DNA from: Mycobacterium sp. 852002-50816_SCH5313054-b
Lineage (GTDB): Bacteria > Actinomycetota > Actinomycetes > Mycobacteriales > Mycobacteriaceae
Assembly (NCBI RefSeq): GCF_001667185.1
Contig: NZ_LZIC01000019.1
Coordinates: 1-64,000 of the forward strand
DNA: 64,000 bases
Reading direction: 5' to 3'
Part shown: positions 56,368 through 64,000 of the stretch, piece after piece
How the letters are laid out: each line of letters opens with the position of its first letter
Position numbering within the stretch: the first letter of the stretch is position 1
Notes under the pieces: model-generated
The model's input: only the letters and a program-made list of their open reading frames with translations
Told to the model about the DNA's origin: nothing
Databases searched by the model: none
Translations under genes and position numbers: made by a program

Positions 56368-56373
56368 ACTGTA
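56368..56373 (-). promoter_or_regulatory. Probable mkl -10 element
   Basis: TACAGT on the minus strand, with a weak TGATGC 18 bases upstream. Transcription would begin near 56361, about 50 bases before ATG 56309, which supports that start codon over the GTG at 56369. Confidence 0.45.
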
Positions 56374-56478
56374 GCGCACGCTCCCGGGACCGCATCAGGG
56401 TTGGACGGCACCGCCGGCAAAAATTGGCCGAGCTGAGATCGGAGCGGGCGTCGCCGGTGGGCGTTATTGACGCGGGTG

Positions 56479-57960
56479 TTAGCCAGCCGGCGCCCAGTTG
56501 CCGTGGAAACCCATCGGAACCCGCTGCGGCAGATGCACGGTAGCCACCGATTCGAGGGTCTGCGCATCCAGCAGCACCAATTGCCCTTCGTCGCGGTCGC
56601 GGTGGTAGGCGTAGCCCATCAGGATGCCGTCGTCCTCGGCGCGGCCCTCCGGGTTGCCGACGAATGACATCTCGCCGAGCGAAAGGGCCGGGTCGAGCGC
56701 GGCGACCTCGCGCGACCCGGTCGCGTAGTCGTGCTTGTAGAGCCCCGGCTCGGCGCCCTGGAAGGAGGCGCCGATGGTGTAGCCGAAGCGGTGCCGCCCG
56801 CCCAGCAGGGCTTCGTTGATGCGGGGGAATTCCTGCGGCCGGTCGTCGCGGCATTCGGTGCTGACGGCGCCGGTCGCCAGGTTGATGGTCCAGCGGTCCA
56901 GCGTGGGCGGGGCTTCGCCGGGGCCGCGCCGGTCGCGGTCGAACATCCGCGCGTAGCGCACCACGTCGAGCACCAAAACCTCGGCGCCGTCCCGCATTTC
57001 GGAATAGGCGTTGAGCGGGTGGTAGACGTAGCAGGGTTCGATGTCGAACCAGCGGATGTCTTTGTCGCCGCCCTCGCGGGGCATCACCCCGATGCGCGCC
57101 GGGTAGTTCGGGTTCCAGGCGTACGGCATCCGGTCGGAGTGCTTCGGGTCGCGGTTCATCATCGCGTGGACCGGGCCCGGCACCCGGACGCGTCCGACCA
57201 GCGACTGCATCACCAGCCGGGCCGGCGCCGACAGCCAGCGCGGCATGTTCGCCGGCAGCGCCTGCGCGGCGTCGAACGTCACCGGCAGGTCGTAGATCAC
57301 CACATATTTGTCGGTCAGCGAGAAGTCGTGCATCATCGGCGACCCGGACACCTTGATGTCGACGGTGCGGCGGGCCCGCCCTCCGGTGTCGATCACCGAG
57401 TACTGCACGGTTCGCCCGCGGGCGAACGAGTAGGACACCGCGTGCAGTTCGCCGGTGCGCGGATCGCGGTGCGGATGAGCGGTGTAGCCACCGGCCAGCG
57501 TGCCGTCGAAGTCGCACGTGCCGACGGTGTCGAGCTCCTCGGTCAGCTCGTAGTTGGCGACGCCGCCCTCAACGAGCGCCAGGGTCCGTCCCGCGTGGGT
57601 CAGCGCGTTGGTGTTGGCGCCCAGCGAGAGCATGCCCGCCCGCGGGTCGAGCCGGGCCGGGGCCGGCTCGCCGAGGCCGGTGCACACCGACAGGCTGCGC
57701 ACCCAGCGGTTGCGGTACCAGTTGGCCTTGCCGTCGCGCAGCGACACCCCGTGCACCATGCCGTCGCCGCTGAACCAGTGATAGGTGGCCGGGTCGACCT
57801 CTTCGGCCGGGTTCGGCCCGTTGCGCAGATACCGCCCGTCGAGGTGCTCGGGGATGCGCCCGGTGACCTCCAGGTCGGTCGCGGTCACCTCGGCGCCCAC
57901 CGGCGCCAGGAAGCCCTCGAGGTACGGATTCCGGGATTGGGTGGTTTGCACGGATGTCAC
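56479..57960 (-). CDS. Carotenoid cleavage oxygenase
   Basis: Iron-dependent retinal-pigment-epithelium-65-like oxygenase of 493 residues, counterpart of Rv0654. It cleaves double bonds in carotenoids or related polyenes. Four conserved histidines for iron are visible in YTAHPHRDPRTGELH, MMHDFSLTDKYVVIYD, CYVYHPLNAYSE and the terminal VPMGFHGNWAPAG. GTG 57960 has GGAG eight bases upstream; the longer frame to 58029 crosses the operator. It is divergent from a TetR-type regulator. Confidence 0.94.
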   Translation of the reverse strand: MTSVQTTQSRNPYLEGFLAPVGAEVTATDLEVTGRIPEHLDGRYLRNGPNPAEEVDPATYHWFSGDGMVHGVSLRDGKANWYRNRWVRSLSVCTGLGEPAPARLDPRAGMLSLGANTNALTHAGRTLALVEGGVANYELTEELDTVGTCDFDGTLAGGYTAHPHRDPRTGELHAVSYSFARGRTVQYSVIDTGGRARRTVDIKVSGSPMMHDFSLTDKYVVIYDLPVTFDAAQALPANMPRWLSAPARLVMQSLVGRVRVPGPVHAMMNRDPKHSDRMPYAWNPNYPARIGVMPREGGDKDIRWFDIEPCYVYHPLNAYSEMRDGAEVLVLDVVRYARMFDRDRRGPGEAPPTLDRWTINLATGAVSTECRDDRPQEFPRINEALLGGRHRFGYTIGASFQGAEPGLYKHDYATGSREVAALDPALSLGEMSFVGNPEGRAEDDGILMGYAYHRDRDEGQLVLLDAQTLESVATVHLPQRVPMGFHGNWAPAG

Positions 57961-57972
57961 CGGTAAGCTCCT

Positions 57973-57996
57973 ATAACATTGATATTTCACTGTTAT
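57973..57996. promoter_or_regulatory. Inverted repeat between oxygenase and TetR gene
   Basis: ATAACA-N12-TGTTAT: perfect 6-base arms in an AT-rich patch of the 62-base divergent gap, 13 bases from the oxygenase start and 27 from the regulator start. It is a likely operator controlling both genes. Confidence 0.6.
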
Positions 57997-58022
57997 CAGG
58001 ACAGTACGCCGGTGATGGGAAG

Positions 58023-58718
58023 ATGACAAGGATGACCTCGGAGACCCAACGCAGCGTGCGTGACGAGATGCTGCACGCCGCCGTCGCGCTGCTCGACGAG
58101 CACGGGCCGGACGCGCTGCAGACGCGCAGGGTGGCCGGCGCCGCGGGGACCTCGACGATGGCGCTGTACACCCATTTCGGCGGGATGCGGGGCCTGATCG
58201 CCGGGGTCGCCGAGGAGGGCCTGCGGCAGTTCGACGCCGCGCTGACGGTGCCCCAGACCGACGACCCGGTCGCCGACCTGTTCACCGTCGGCGCCGCCTA
58301 TCGGCGCTACGCCATCGAGCGTCCGCACATGTATCGGCTGATGTTCGGCAGCACCAGCGCGCACGGCATCAACGCACCCGCGGGCAACGTCCTGACGCTG
58401 ACGGTCGCCGAGATCGAACAGCGCATCCCCAGCTTCGCGCACGTGGTGCGCGCGGTGCAGCGGTCGATGCGCGCGGGGCGAATCACCGTCGGCGTCGCCG
58501 CCGACGGTGCGCCCGACCAAGCGATAGTGGCCACAGCCGCCCAGTTCTGGGCGTTGGTGCACGGGTTCGTGATGCTCGAACTGGCCGGCTTCTACGGGGA
58601 GGACGGCGCGGCCGTCGCACCCGTGCTCGGCTCCCTGACGTCGAATTTCCTTGTGGCTCTGGGAGATTCACCGGAGCGCGTGCGAAAGTCGCAGCGCGCG
58701 GCCTTCGGCGTCCGCTGA
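58023..58718 (+). CDS. TetR-family regulator of the carotenoid oxygenase
   Basis: A 231-residue regulator, counterpart of Rv0653c. The helix-turn-helix is in residues 12-58 (VRDEMLHAAVALLDEHGPDA, VAGAAGTSTMALYTHFGGMR). The C-terminal ligand domain includes AAQFWALVHGFVMLELAGFY. ATG 58023 is chosen, with ATG 58032 (MTSETQ) possible; the upstream frame runs through the operator. It converges with rplL, sharing the hairpin after both genes. Confidence 0.9.
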   Translation: MTRMTSETQRSVRDEMLHAAVALLDEHGPDALQTRRVAGAAGTSTMALYTHFGGMRGLIAGVAEEGLRQFDAALTVPQTDDPVADLFTVGAAYRRYAIERPHMYRLMFGSTSAHGINAPAGNVLTLTVAEIEQRIPSFAHVVRAVQRSMRAGRITVGVAADGAPDQAIVATAAQFWALVHGFVMLELAGFYGEDGAAVAPVLGSLTSNFLVALGDSPERVRKSQRAAFGVR

Positions 58719-58721
58719 GCG

Positions 58722-58759
58722 CACGAAACCCCCGGAAGGGCGTTTCCGGGGGTTTCGTG
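58722..58759. terminator. Bidirectional terminator between tetR and rplL
   Basis: CACGAAACCCCCGGAA (58722-58737) pairs perfectly over 16 bases with 58744-58759 around a six-base loop. It lies four bases after the TetR stop and nine bases after the rplL stop, so it can serve both converging genes. Confidence 0.92.
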
Positions 58760-58767
58760 AAGTAGTG

Positions 58768-59160
58768 CTACTTGACGGTGACGGTGGCGCCGGCGGCCTC
58801 GAGCTTGGCCTTGGCGTCGTCGGCCGCCTCCTTGGCTACCTTCTCCAGCAGCGGCTTGGGCGCGCTGTCGACGAGGTCCTTGGCCTCCTTGAGGCCCAGG
58901 CCGGAGACGATCTCGCGGACCACCTTGATGACGCCGATCTTCTTGTCACCGGCGGCCTCGAGGATGACGTCGAATTCCGACTGCTCCTCGGCGGCCTCGG
59001 CGGGGGCGCCACCGGCGGCCGGACCGGCGGCGGCGACGGCGACCGGCGCGGCCGCGGTGACCTCAAAGGTCTCTTCGAACTTCTTGACGAAGTCCGAAAG
59101 CTCCAACAGGGTCATTTCCTTGAACACGTCGAGCAGGTCGTCGGCAGTCATCTTTGCCAT
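58768..59160 (-). CDS. rplL: 50S ribosomal protein L7/L12
   Basis: Stalk protein of 130 residues that recruits translational GTPases. The N-terminal dimerisation helix pair ([20 protein letters not shown]), an Ala/Pro/Gly hinge ([20 protein letters not shown]) and the C-terminal factor-binding domain ([20 protein letters not shown]) are all present. ATG 59160 is 32 bases after the rplJ stop, with GGAAGGACCC upstream. Confidence 0.98.
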   Translation of the reverse strand: MAKMTADDLLDVFKEMTLLELSDFVKKFEETFEVTAAAPVAVAAAGPAAGGAPAEAAEEQSEFDVILEAAGDKKIGVIKVVREIVSGLGLKEAKDLVDSAPKPLLEKVAKEAADDAKAKLEAAGATVTVK

Positions 59161-59192
59161 GGGTATGGGTCCTTCCTGGTAATCGGGTGGGG

Positions 59193-59810
59193 TTATTCGG
59201 CTTCGGCCGGTGTCTCGGCCGTTTCAGCCGGTGCCTCGGGGGTTTCTTCGGCGGGTGCCGCCGCTGCTTCTGCGACCGGAGCGGCAGGCTCCGGCTCGGC
59301 GGGCTTCTTTTCCTGCAGGGCGGCCAAGAGCCGGGCCATCTGCGAGGTCGGGGCGGCGAACAGGCCGGCGGCCTTGGCGAGGTTGCCCTTCATCGCGCCG
59401 GCCAGCTTGGCCAGCAGCACCTCGCGGGACTCGAGGTCCGCGATGCGCTCGACCTCGGCGACCGTCAGCGGGTGGCCATCCATGTAGCCGCCCTTGATGA
59501 CCAGGGCCTTGTTGTCCTTGGCGAAGGTCTTGATGGCCTTGGCGGCGTCGACCGGCTCGCCGCTGACGAACGCGATCGCCGTCGGGCCGGCGAACAGCTC
59601 GTCGAGGCCCTCGATGCCGGCGTCGGCGGCCGCCCGCTTGATCAGGGTGTTCTTGGCCACCGTGTAGGTGGCCGATCCCGCCAGCGACCTGCGCAGCTCG
59701 GCCAGGTTGGCCACGGTCAGACCGCGGTATTCGGTGATCAGGGTGGCCGTCGAGTCCTTGAACTGCTCCGCGATGTCTGCGACGGCGGTGGCCTTGTCAG
59801 CCCTGGCCAT
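59193..59810 (-). CDS. rplJ: 50S ribosomal protein L10
   Basis: Stalk base protein of 205 residues that anchors L7/L12 dimers. The core is [40 protein letters not shown] and the L12-binding C-terminal helix region. The last 40 residues are a Pro/Ala/Glu-rich tail. ATG 59810 is preceded by GGAGGTATGC. L10-L12 complexes usually regulate their own leader, which is structured here. Confidence 0.98.
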   Translation of the reverse strand: MARADKATAVADIAEQFKDSTATLITEYRGLTVANLAELRRSLAGSATYTVAKNTLIKRAAADAGIEGLDELFAGPTAIAFVSGEPVDAAKAIKTFAKDNKALVIKGGYMDGHPLTVAEVERIADLESREVLLAKLAGAMKGNLAKAAGLFAAPTSQMARLLAALQEKKPAEPEPAAPVAEAAAAPAEETPEAPAETAETPAEAE

Positions 59811-60034
59811 GCATACCTCCTGTCAGTGAAAGTCTTCTGCGATCACCGGAGAACGACGAACGCCCCGGCGCAGGAAGCGGCCGGGGCGTGAAATTCGCCG
59901 GCGTGCGCCGGCGTGGTGCCTCGTCCTCCTGCGTGGGCCGCCGGGATGTTCCCGGACCTTCAACCGATTGCTCGGTGACCGACGGTCTTCGGTGGATCGC
60001 CACCACAATAGCGCGACCCCCCGCGGTCAGCCAA
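59811..60034 (-). promoter_or_regulatory. rplJL promoter and L10-type leader
   Basis: Promoter TTGGCT (60034-60029), 18 bases, TATTGT (60010-60005); predicted start near 59998. The leader of about 188 nt holds two strong hairpins: CGCCGGCG-CA-CGCCGGCG (59913-59896) and CGCCCCGG-N12-CCGGGGCG (59888-59861, perfect 8-base arms). It is probably the binding target for L10/L12 feedback. No gene lies here. Confidence 0.65.
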
Positions 60035-60042
60035 AACGCCGC

Positions 60043-60957
60043 CTAGCCGAGCCCCGCCAGCCTCGCCGCGCCGACCAGCCCGGCCTCGCCACCCAGCGCG
60101 GCCGGCACCACGCGCAGGCCGGCCAGGAAATCCAGCCCGGCGTAATCGGCCAGCGCGGCGCGCAGCGGGTCGAAGAGCACGCCGCCGGACTTGGCGACGC
60201 CGCCGCCGATGACGACGAGGTCGAGGTCGCACACCGCCCCGACCGACGCGATCATCGCCGCGAGCGCGGTGGCCCCCCGGCGAAACGTCCGCACCGCCAG
60301 CGCGTCCCCGCCCGCCGCCGCGGCGGCCAGGTCCCTGGCGCCGGCGTCCGGCGGCGCGGACCAGCCGTTGTCGCGGGCCCAGCGCACCATCCACGGCCCG
60401 GACGCGACGGTTTCGACGCAGCCGCGCCCCCCGCACGCGCACGGCCGGCCCTCCTGCTCGACCACCACGTGGCCGACGTGACCGGCGTTGCCGGTGCGCC
60501 CGGTATACGGGACGCCGTCGAGGATCAATCCCCCGCCCACGCCGGTGGATACCACCATGCCGAGCATGAAACGGGCGTCGCGGCCCGCGCCGAGCCAATG
60601 CTCACCCAGCGCCATGCAGACGCCGTCGCCGCCGAGCCGGACCGGCACGCCCGGCACCTCGGCCGCGACCCGATCGCGCAGCGGGAAGCCGCGCCAGGAT
60701 CGGATGTTGACGGGACTGACTCTCCCGCCGGGCAGGTCGATAGGGCCGGCCGAAGCGACGCCCACCGCGGTGACGGGACCGTCGGCGGCGCGCATGGCGT
60801 CGGCGATGGTCGCGGCGACCACGGCCCAGACCGCCTCGGCGTCGCCGCCGGCGGGGGTGGGCCGGATGGCGGTGTGGACCAGGGCACCGCCGGGATCGGC
60901 CAGGCCGGCGGCGATTTTGGTGCCGCCGATGTCGAGGCTGAGCGTGAACGCGGCCAT
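60043..60957 (-). CDS. ROK-family sugar kinase
   Basis: ROK sugar kinase of 304 residues, counterpart of Rv0650, probably a glucokinase. The ATP phosphate motif DIGGTKIAAGLAD is at residue 9, the sugar-binding region includes NAGHVGHVVVEQEGR, and the zinc site is CACGGRGCVE with all three cysteines. ATG 60957 overlaps the preceding gene's stop by one base. It ends nine bases before the rplJ -35, so no terminator space is obvious. Confidence 0.93.
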   Translation of the reverse strand: MAAFTLSLDIGGTKIAAGLADPGGALVHTAIRPTPAGGDAEAVWAVVAATIADAMRAADGPVTAVGVASAGPIDLPGGRVSPVNIRSWRGFPLRDRVAAEVPGVPVRLGGDGVCMALGEHWLGAGRDARFMLGMVVSTGVGGGLILDGVPYTGRTGNAGHVGHVVVEQEGRPCACGGRGCVETVASGPWMVRWARDNGWSAPPDAGARDLAAAAAGGDALAVRTFRRGATALAAMIASVGAVCDLDLVVIGGGVAKSGGVLFDPLRAALADYAGLDFLAGLRVVPAALGGEAGLVGAARLAGLG

Positions 60958-61574
60958 CAGTGGCGGTGGGTGTTGTCGGGTTGGCGTGGGTCGCCCGGAT
61001 GCTCGTAGCCGGGCGCGAGCCGGACCAGCGCGGCCCGGCGCGCGTCCAGCCACACCCGGAAGGCGCGCCGGCGCGCGGCACCCCGCAGGTGGTCGGCGAT
61101 CGCCGGGCGCACCTGTGCCAGCGGCGGGATGGTGCGCGGGGGCGCCCGCCAGCCGCCGGGGCCGGGCTGCGGCGCGGCGAAGCGCAGCGGGTTGCGGGCG
61201 TGGTAGTCGGCCACGGCGTCGGCGCCGATCCGGACCGCCGCGGTGACGTCGGCGAACAGCGCCCGTGCCCGCGGATCCACCAGCACCGCGGCGGCCACGC
61301 TGCCGATCTCCAGCCGGGCGGTCGCGTCGGGCAGCAGCTCGGCCTGGGCCGGCGCGTCCCGCGCGGTCAGGCCGCGCGCGGCGGCCTCGGCGGCGACCAC
61401 GCGCTCGGTCACGATCACCTGGGTGAGCCAGCGCCGCAGTTGCCGGCCCTCGGCGGTGCCGCCGGCCGGCAGCGCGGCCGCGCGCCGTCCGCGCCGCAAC
61501 CGCGCCTCGGCCGCGTCGACCTCGTCGACGGACACCGGGTCGCCGGCCACCCTCGCCACCAGCCGGGCGCTCAT
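60957..61574 (-). CDS. Protein at the FabD2 position, PpiC-like N-terminus
   Basis: A 205-residue protein at the position of Rv0649, commonly named FabD2. I see no acyltransferase GHS-x-G nucleophile motif, so malonyl-CoA transacylase activity is doubtful. The N-terminus (VARVAGDPVSVDEVDAAEAR, QLRRWLTQVIVTERVVAAEA) resembles the helical chaperone part of SurA/PpiC-type proteins. The C-terminus is Pro/Arg-rich and basic. ATG 61574 overlaps the mannosidase stop (ATGA) and the stop overlaps the ROK start by one base, so all three are coupled. Function unknown. Confidence 0.8.
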   Translation of the reverse strand: MSARLVARVAGDPVSVDEVDAAEARLRRGRRAAALPAGGTAEGRQLRRWLTQVIVTERVVAAEAAARGLTARDAPAQAELLPDATARLEIGSVAAAVLVDPRARALFADVTAAVRIGADAVADYHARNPLRFAAPQPGPGGWRAPPRTIPPLAQVRPAIADHLRGAARRRAFRVWLDARRAALVRLAPGYEHPGDPRQPDNTHRH

Positions 61575-64000
61575 GTCGCGGTCACCCGCACCGCCGGCGA
61601 GTAGACCAGCCGGCCCGCGCAGCCGACCCGGACCAGTGCCCACCACTGGCCGGGGTCCTGCCACGGCGGCGGCGTCACGTCGAAGCCGAGCTCGACCGTG
61701 CCGCCCGCGGGCAGCACCGCGCCGCACACGGCGGGGCCGATCCACTCCCAGGTGCCCCACGGGCTGATCAGGTGCGCCTCCAGCGCCAGGTCGGCCCGGG
61801 CGTGGGTGCCGACCGCCACGGCCAGCCGGGCGGTCCCGCCCACCGCGACCTCGACGTCGGCCGGCGCGTCGACGAGGTAGAGCAGCTCGGACCCATCGCG
61901 CGCCCCGACCTCCACCACGCACACGTCCTCGACCACCTGGCGCCAGGCCGCGGGGACGCCGTCGCCCGCGAGGCGGAGCTGCGCGCGGACCGGGTACAGC
62001 CCGGGCCTCGCGCGCGCCGGGATCGACACCACCACGTCGGCCTCGCGGTGATCGCCGGCGCACAGGGTGAACGGCAGCTCGGCCGGTGCGGCCGACCAGC
62101 CGTCGGGACACACCACCGTCACCGCGCCGTCCAGCGCGGCATCGCTGCAATCGCTGGCCACGCTGAGCCGCAACGCCACCTCGCCGCCCGGCGCGGCCGT
62201 CACCCGCTGCGGCTGCAGGTGCGCGACGGCCGGCAACCCTCCGAGCGGCGCGGGCCCGCGGTTGTGCAGCCAATAGCGCGCGTACAGCGGCTGCGCGACC
62301 TCGGCGTCCGGTGCCAGTACCGCGGAACCCTCGAAAACCCCCGATATGGATGGCATCTCGAGGCGGGCCAGCACCGTGGCGACCTGATAGCCGTGCAGGT
62401 CGATCGAGGCCGCTGGCCCGTGCGGCCGTTCCAGCAAATCGGCGAACTGCATCCCGCGCACCGCGCCGAGCCCGGAGCCGACGGCGACGCGGGTGCGGTT
62501 CCCGGTGGTTTCCACCAACCGCAGGGCCACCGCGGCGGGGTCGACGGGCCGGGCGCTGCCGGTGGTCAGCGGGTTACCGGCCGCCTTGAGCGCCGCCAGC
62601 TGCGCCGCGCCGGCGGGCTCGACGTGCAGCAGCGACCCGGACGCGGCCAGCTCGCCGCGCCGCCCGCCCGGCACGACGGCCAGCAGCGGGTGGGCGAACT
62701 GGGCCGCGCGGGTTGGGATCTCGGCCTCCCGCCAGTCGCCGTCGCCGGTGATGAGCGCGTAGTCGAAGGCGTGGCTCCAGTGCTGGAGTTGAAAGTTGGA
62801 TCCGTCGGGCGCGGTGCGGCGCGGATCGTCGATCCAGGTGCCCGACGGCCAGCCCGTGCAGGACCGCAGCAAGGCGGTGTGCAGGGTGCCGTCGGTGTCG
62901 ACGGCGAAGCTGGGCACCCCGCGGTTGAGCAGCGCGACCGTGCGGGATTCGAAGCGGCCCATGCCCGACGGGGCCCGCTGATCGACCACGATCTCGGCGT
63001 CCGCCAGATCCTCGACGACCGACGCGATCGCCGCGGCCACGCCCTGCTCGTCGCGGCCGTCGATCACCAGGACCGGTAGCGCCCGCGGCGGCCGCAGGTC
63101 CGCGTCGGGCACCCACGCGGCCGCCAACGGCCCCTCGGCCGGCACCCAGACGCGGGCCCGGCCGGTCTGGGCCAGCTGGCGCTCCAGTTCGGCGGCGTAC
63201 TCCGGATCCGCCTGCGCCAGAACGGCTTTGGCAAAGGCGTTGCGAGCGGGCCCGCCGAGCGCGATCCGGACGTCGGGCAGGTTGGAGTCGACTCCCAGGC
63301 ACCCGTAGCGCGGCTTGTCGGCGCCGCTGCAGGTCGCCGTGACGCCGGCGCGCACCAGCGCGACCATCAGCTCGCGCGCCGGCGACCCGGACGCCGCCTC
63401 GGCCGGCGTCACCACCTCGGCCACCGACACGGCCCGCACTGTGTTATCCGCGCCGCCGAGGCGGACCCGGACCGCCGACGACAGGCCGAACCAGCCGTAC
63501 GCCGGGTTGTCCAGCGTCCACGGGTGTCGCGCGGTGTCCACGGAGCGGGCCCCGTCATGCAGCAACGCGAAGCCCCGCCCGACGACGGCGTCACCGACCT
63601 CGCTGACCGGCATGGCGCCCGGCACCGGGCACGGCCAGCGCAGCCGCAACAACCGGTCCTCCCCGGCGAATTCGTCGATGACGGTGCGGCAGTCCAGCCG
63701 CGCCACCCCGTTCCACAGGGTCAGCGTCTGGGTGTAGCGCAGCAGGGCGCCGAGGCGCCCGTGCACGACCAGCCGGTGACCGAGCGGACCGCGATAGGCC
63801 CGCACCCGCGCCGGCGATTCCGACGAGCAGACCACCGGACCCTTGGGCAGCAGGTGCCACGGCCCCTCCCCCTGCTGCGGGTGCGACGGGTATTCCTCGT
63901 AGAGCGCAAGCTCGTTGCCCACCCGGCCGTCGGCGATCAGCTGCCGGCCGTCGCGGACCAGGGACGCGACTCCCCCGCCGCGCGCCGGGTCGGCCTCCAG
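61571..64000 (-). CDS. Alpha-mannosidase, GH38 (5' end outside window)
   Basis: The last 809 residues of a large glycosidase, counterpart of Rv0648 (about 1215 residues); the frame is open to the right edge. The visible part is the middle and C-terminal beta domains of GH38 enzymes (PVVCSSESPARVRAYRGPLG; RTVIDEFAGEDRLLRLRWPC; FQLQHWSHAFDYALITGDGD; TTGNRTRVAVGSGLGAVRGM). The catalytic N-terminal domain with the zinc and nucleophile Asp is outside the window. It probably acts on mannose-containing glycans with the ROK kinase downstream. GTG codons at 63922 are internal, not starts. Confidence 0.92.
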   Translation of the reverse strand: MEADPARGGGVASLVRDGRQLIADGRVGNELALYEEYPSHPQQGEGPWHLLPKGPVVCSSESPARVRAYRGPLGHRLVVHGRLGALLRYTQTLTLWNGVARLDCRTVIDEFAGEDRLLRLRWPCPVPGAMPVSEVGDAVVGRGFALLHDGARSVDTARHPWTLDNPAYGWFGLSSAVRVRLGGADNTVRAVSVAEVVTPAEAASGSPARELMVALVRAGVTATCSGADKPRYGCLGVDSNLPDVRIALGGPARNAFAKAVLAQADPEYAAELERQLAQTGRARVWVPAEGPLAAAWVPDADLRPPRALPVLVIDGRDEQGVAAAIASVVEDLADAEIVVDQRAPSGMGRFESRTVALLNRGVPSFAVDTDGTLHTALLRSCTGWPSGTWIDDPRRTAPDGSNFQLQHWSHAFDYALITGDGDWREAEIPTRAAQFAHPLLAVVPGGRRGELAASGSLLHVEPAGAAQLAALKAAGNPLTTGSARPVDPAAVALRLVETTGNRTRVAVGSGLGAVRGMQFADLLERPHGPAASIDLHGYQVATVLARLEMPSISGVFEGSAVLAPDAEVAQPLYARYWLHNRGPAPLGGLPAVAHLQPQRVTAAPGGEVALRLSVASDCSDAALDGAVTVVCPDGWSAAPAELPFTLCAGDHREADVVVSIPARARPGLYPVRAQLRLAGDGVPAAWRQVVEDVCVVEVGARDGSELLYLVDAPADVEVAVGGTARLAVAVGTHARADLALEAHLISPWGTWEWIGPAVCGAVLPAGGTVELGFDVTPPPWQDPGQWWALVRVGCAGRLVYSPAVRVTAT

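Noticed and set aside
56310..56369. GTG 56369 as the start of mkl, as in the longer M. tuberculosis annotation
   Set aside because: It overlaps a plausible -10 hexamer and has no ribosome binding site, whereas ATG 56309 has GGAAGGA at the right distance.

Overview
The window is about 64 kb of high-GC chromosome from a slow-growing Mycobacterium, most likely a member or close relative of the M. avium complex. The evidence is the rpoB-rpoC, rpsL-rpsG-fusA-tuf and S10 ribosomal clusters, which encode proteins nearly identical to mycobacterial ones. Further evidence is a complete mycofactocin locus, two PE-family proteins, MceG/Mkl, and gene order that follows M. tuberculosis Rv0648 to Rv0713 almost step by step (this comparison is from memory). 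Most genes lie on the minus strand, so the biological reading direction is mainly right to left.

Layout, left to right. 0-8.5 kb: an accessory membrane and sulfatase module. It holds three DUF4436-like membrane proteins, a formylglycine-generating enzyme (FGE), a PstS-like lipoprotein, a secreted hypothetical protein and the arylsulfatase AtsA, whose CSPTR site is the FGE substrate. 8.6-14.4 kb: the S10 operon (rpsJ-rplC-rplD-rplW-rplB-rpsS-rplV-rpsC-rplP-rpmC-rpsQ), read leftward from a promoter near 14.4 kb with a leader of about 285 nt. 14.5-17.8 kb: a TetR/MFS efflux pair with a palindromic operator, then a PE gene. 17.9-25 kb: mycofactocin genes mftG-F-E-D-C-B-A on the minus strand and mftR on the plus strand. 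25-31 kb: a DUF2332 protein, an ECF sigma factor coupled to a triple-VOC protein, a D-2-hydroxyacid dehydrogenase, a ferredoxin reductase and a mycofactocin-type SDR whose promoter carries a perfect KstR box. 31-37.2 kb: a SHOCT membrane protein, a second PE protein, tuf, fusA, rpsG, rpsL. 37.4-44.9 kb: a TetR regulator, two DUF3060 exported proteins, and the end-lpqP-fadE8-echA4-paaX-echA5 operon. 44.9-54.9 kb: a MalT-like STAND ATPase without a LuxR HTH, then rpoC and rpoB. 55.3-64 kb: mceG/mkl, a carotenoid oxygenase with a divergent TetR regulator, rplL, rplJ with a structured leader, a ROK kinase, the protein usually called FabD2, and a truncated GH38 alpha-mannosidase.

The housekeeping part supplies RNA polymerase, ribosomal proteins and elongation factors. 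Three of its promoters (rpoB, rpsL, rplJ) share the -10 hexamer TATTGT. The accessory part combines redox-cofactor biosynthesis (mycofactocin) with dehydrogenases that probably use it, sulfatase maturation, and small regulatory pairs with recognisable operators. I saw no tRNA or rRNA gene, insertion sequence, integrase or CRISPR array. Compared with M. tuberculosis, the mmpS5-mmpL5-Rv0678 genes, the toxin-antitoxin island between mkl and rpoB, and the ceramidase next to rpoC are missing at their usual positions.
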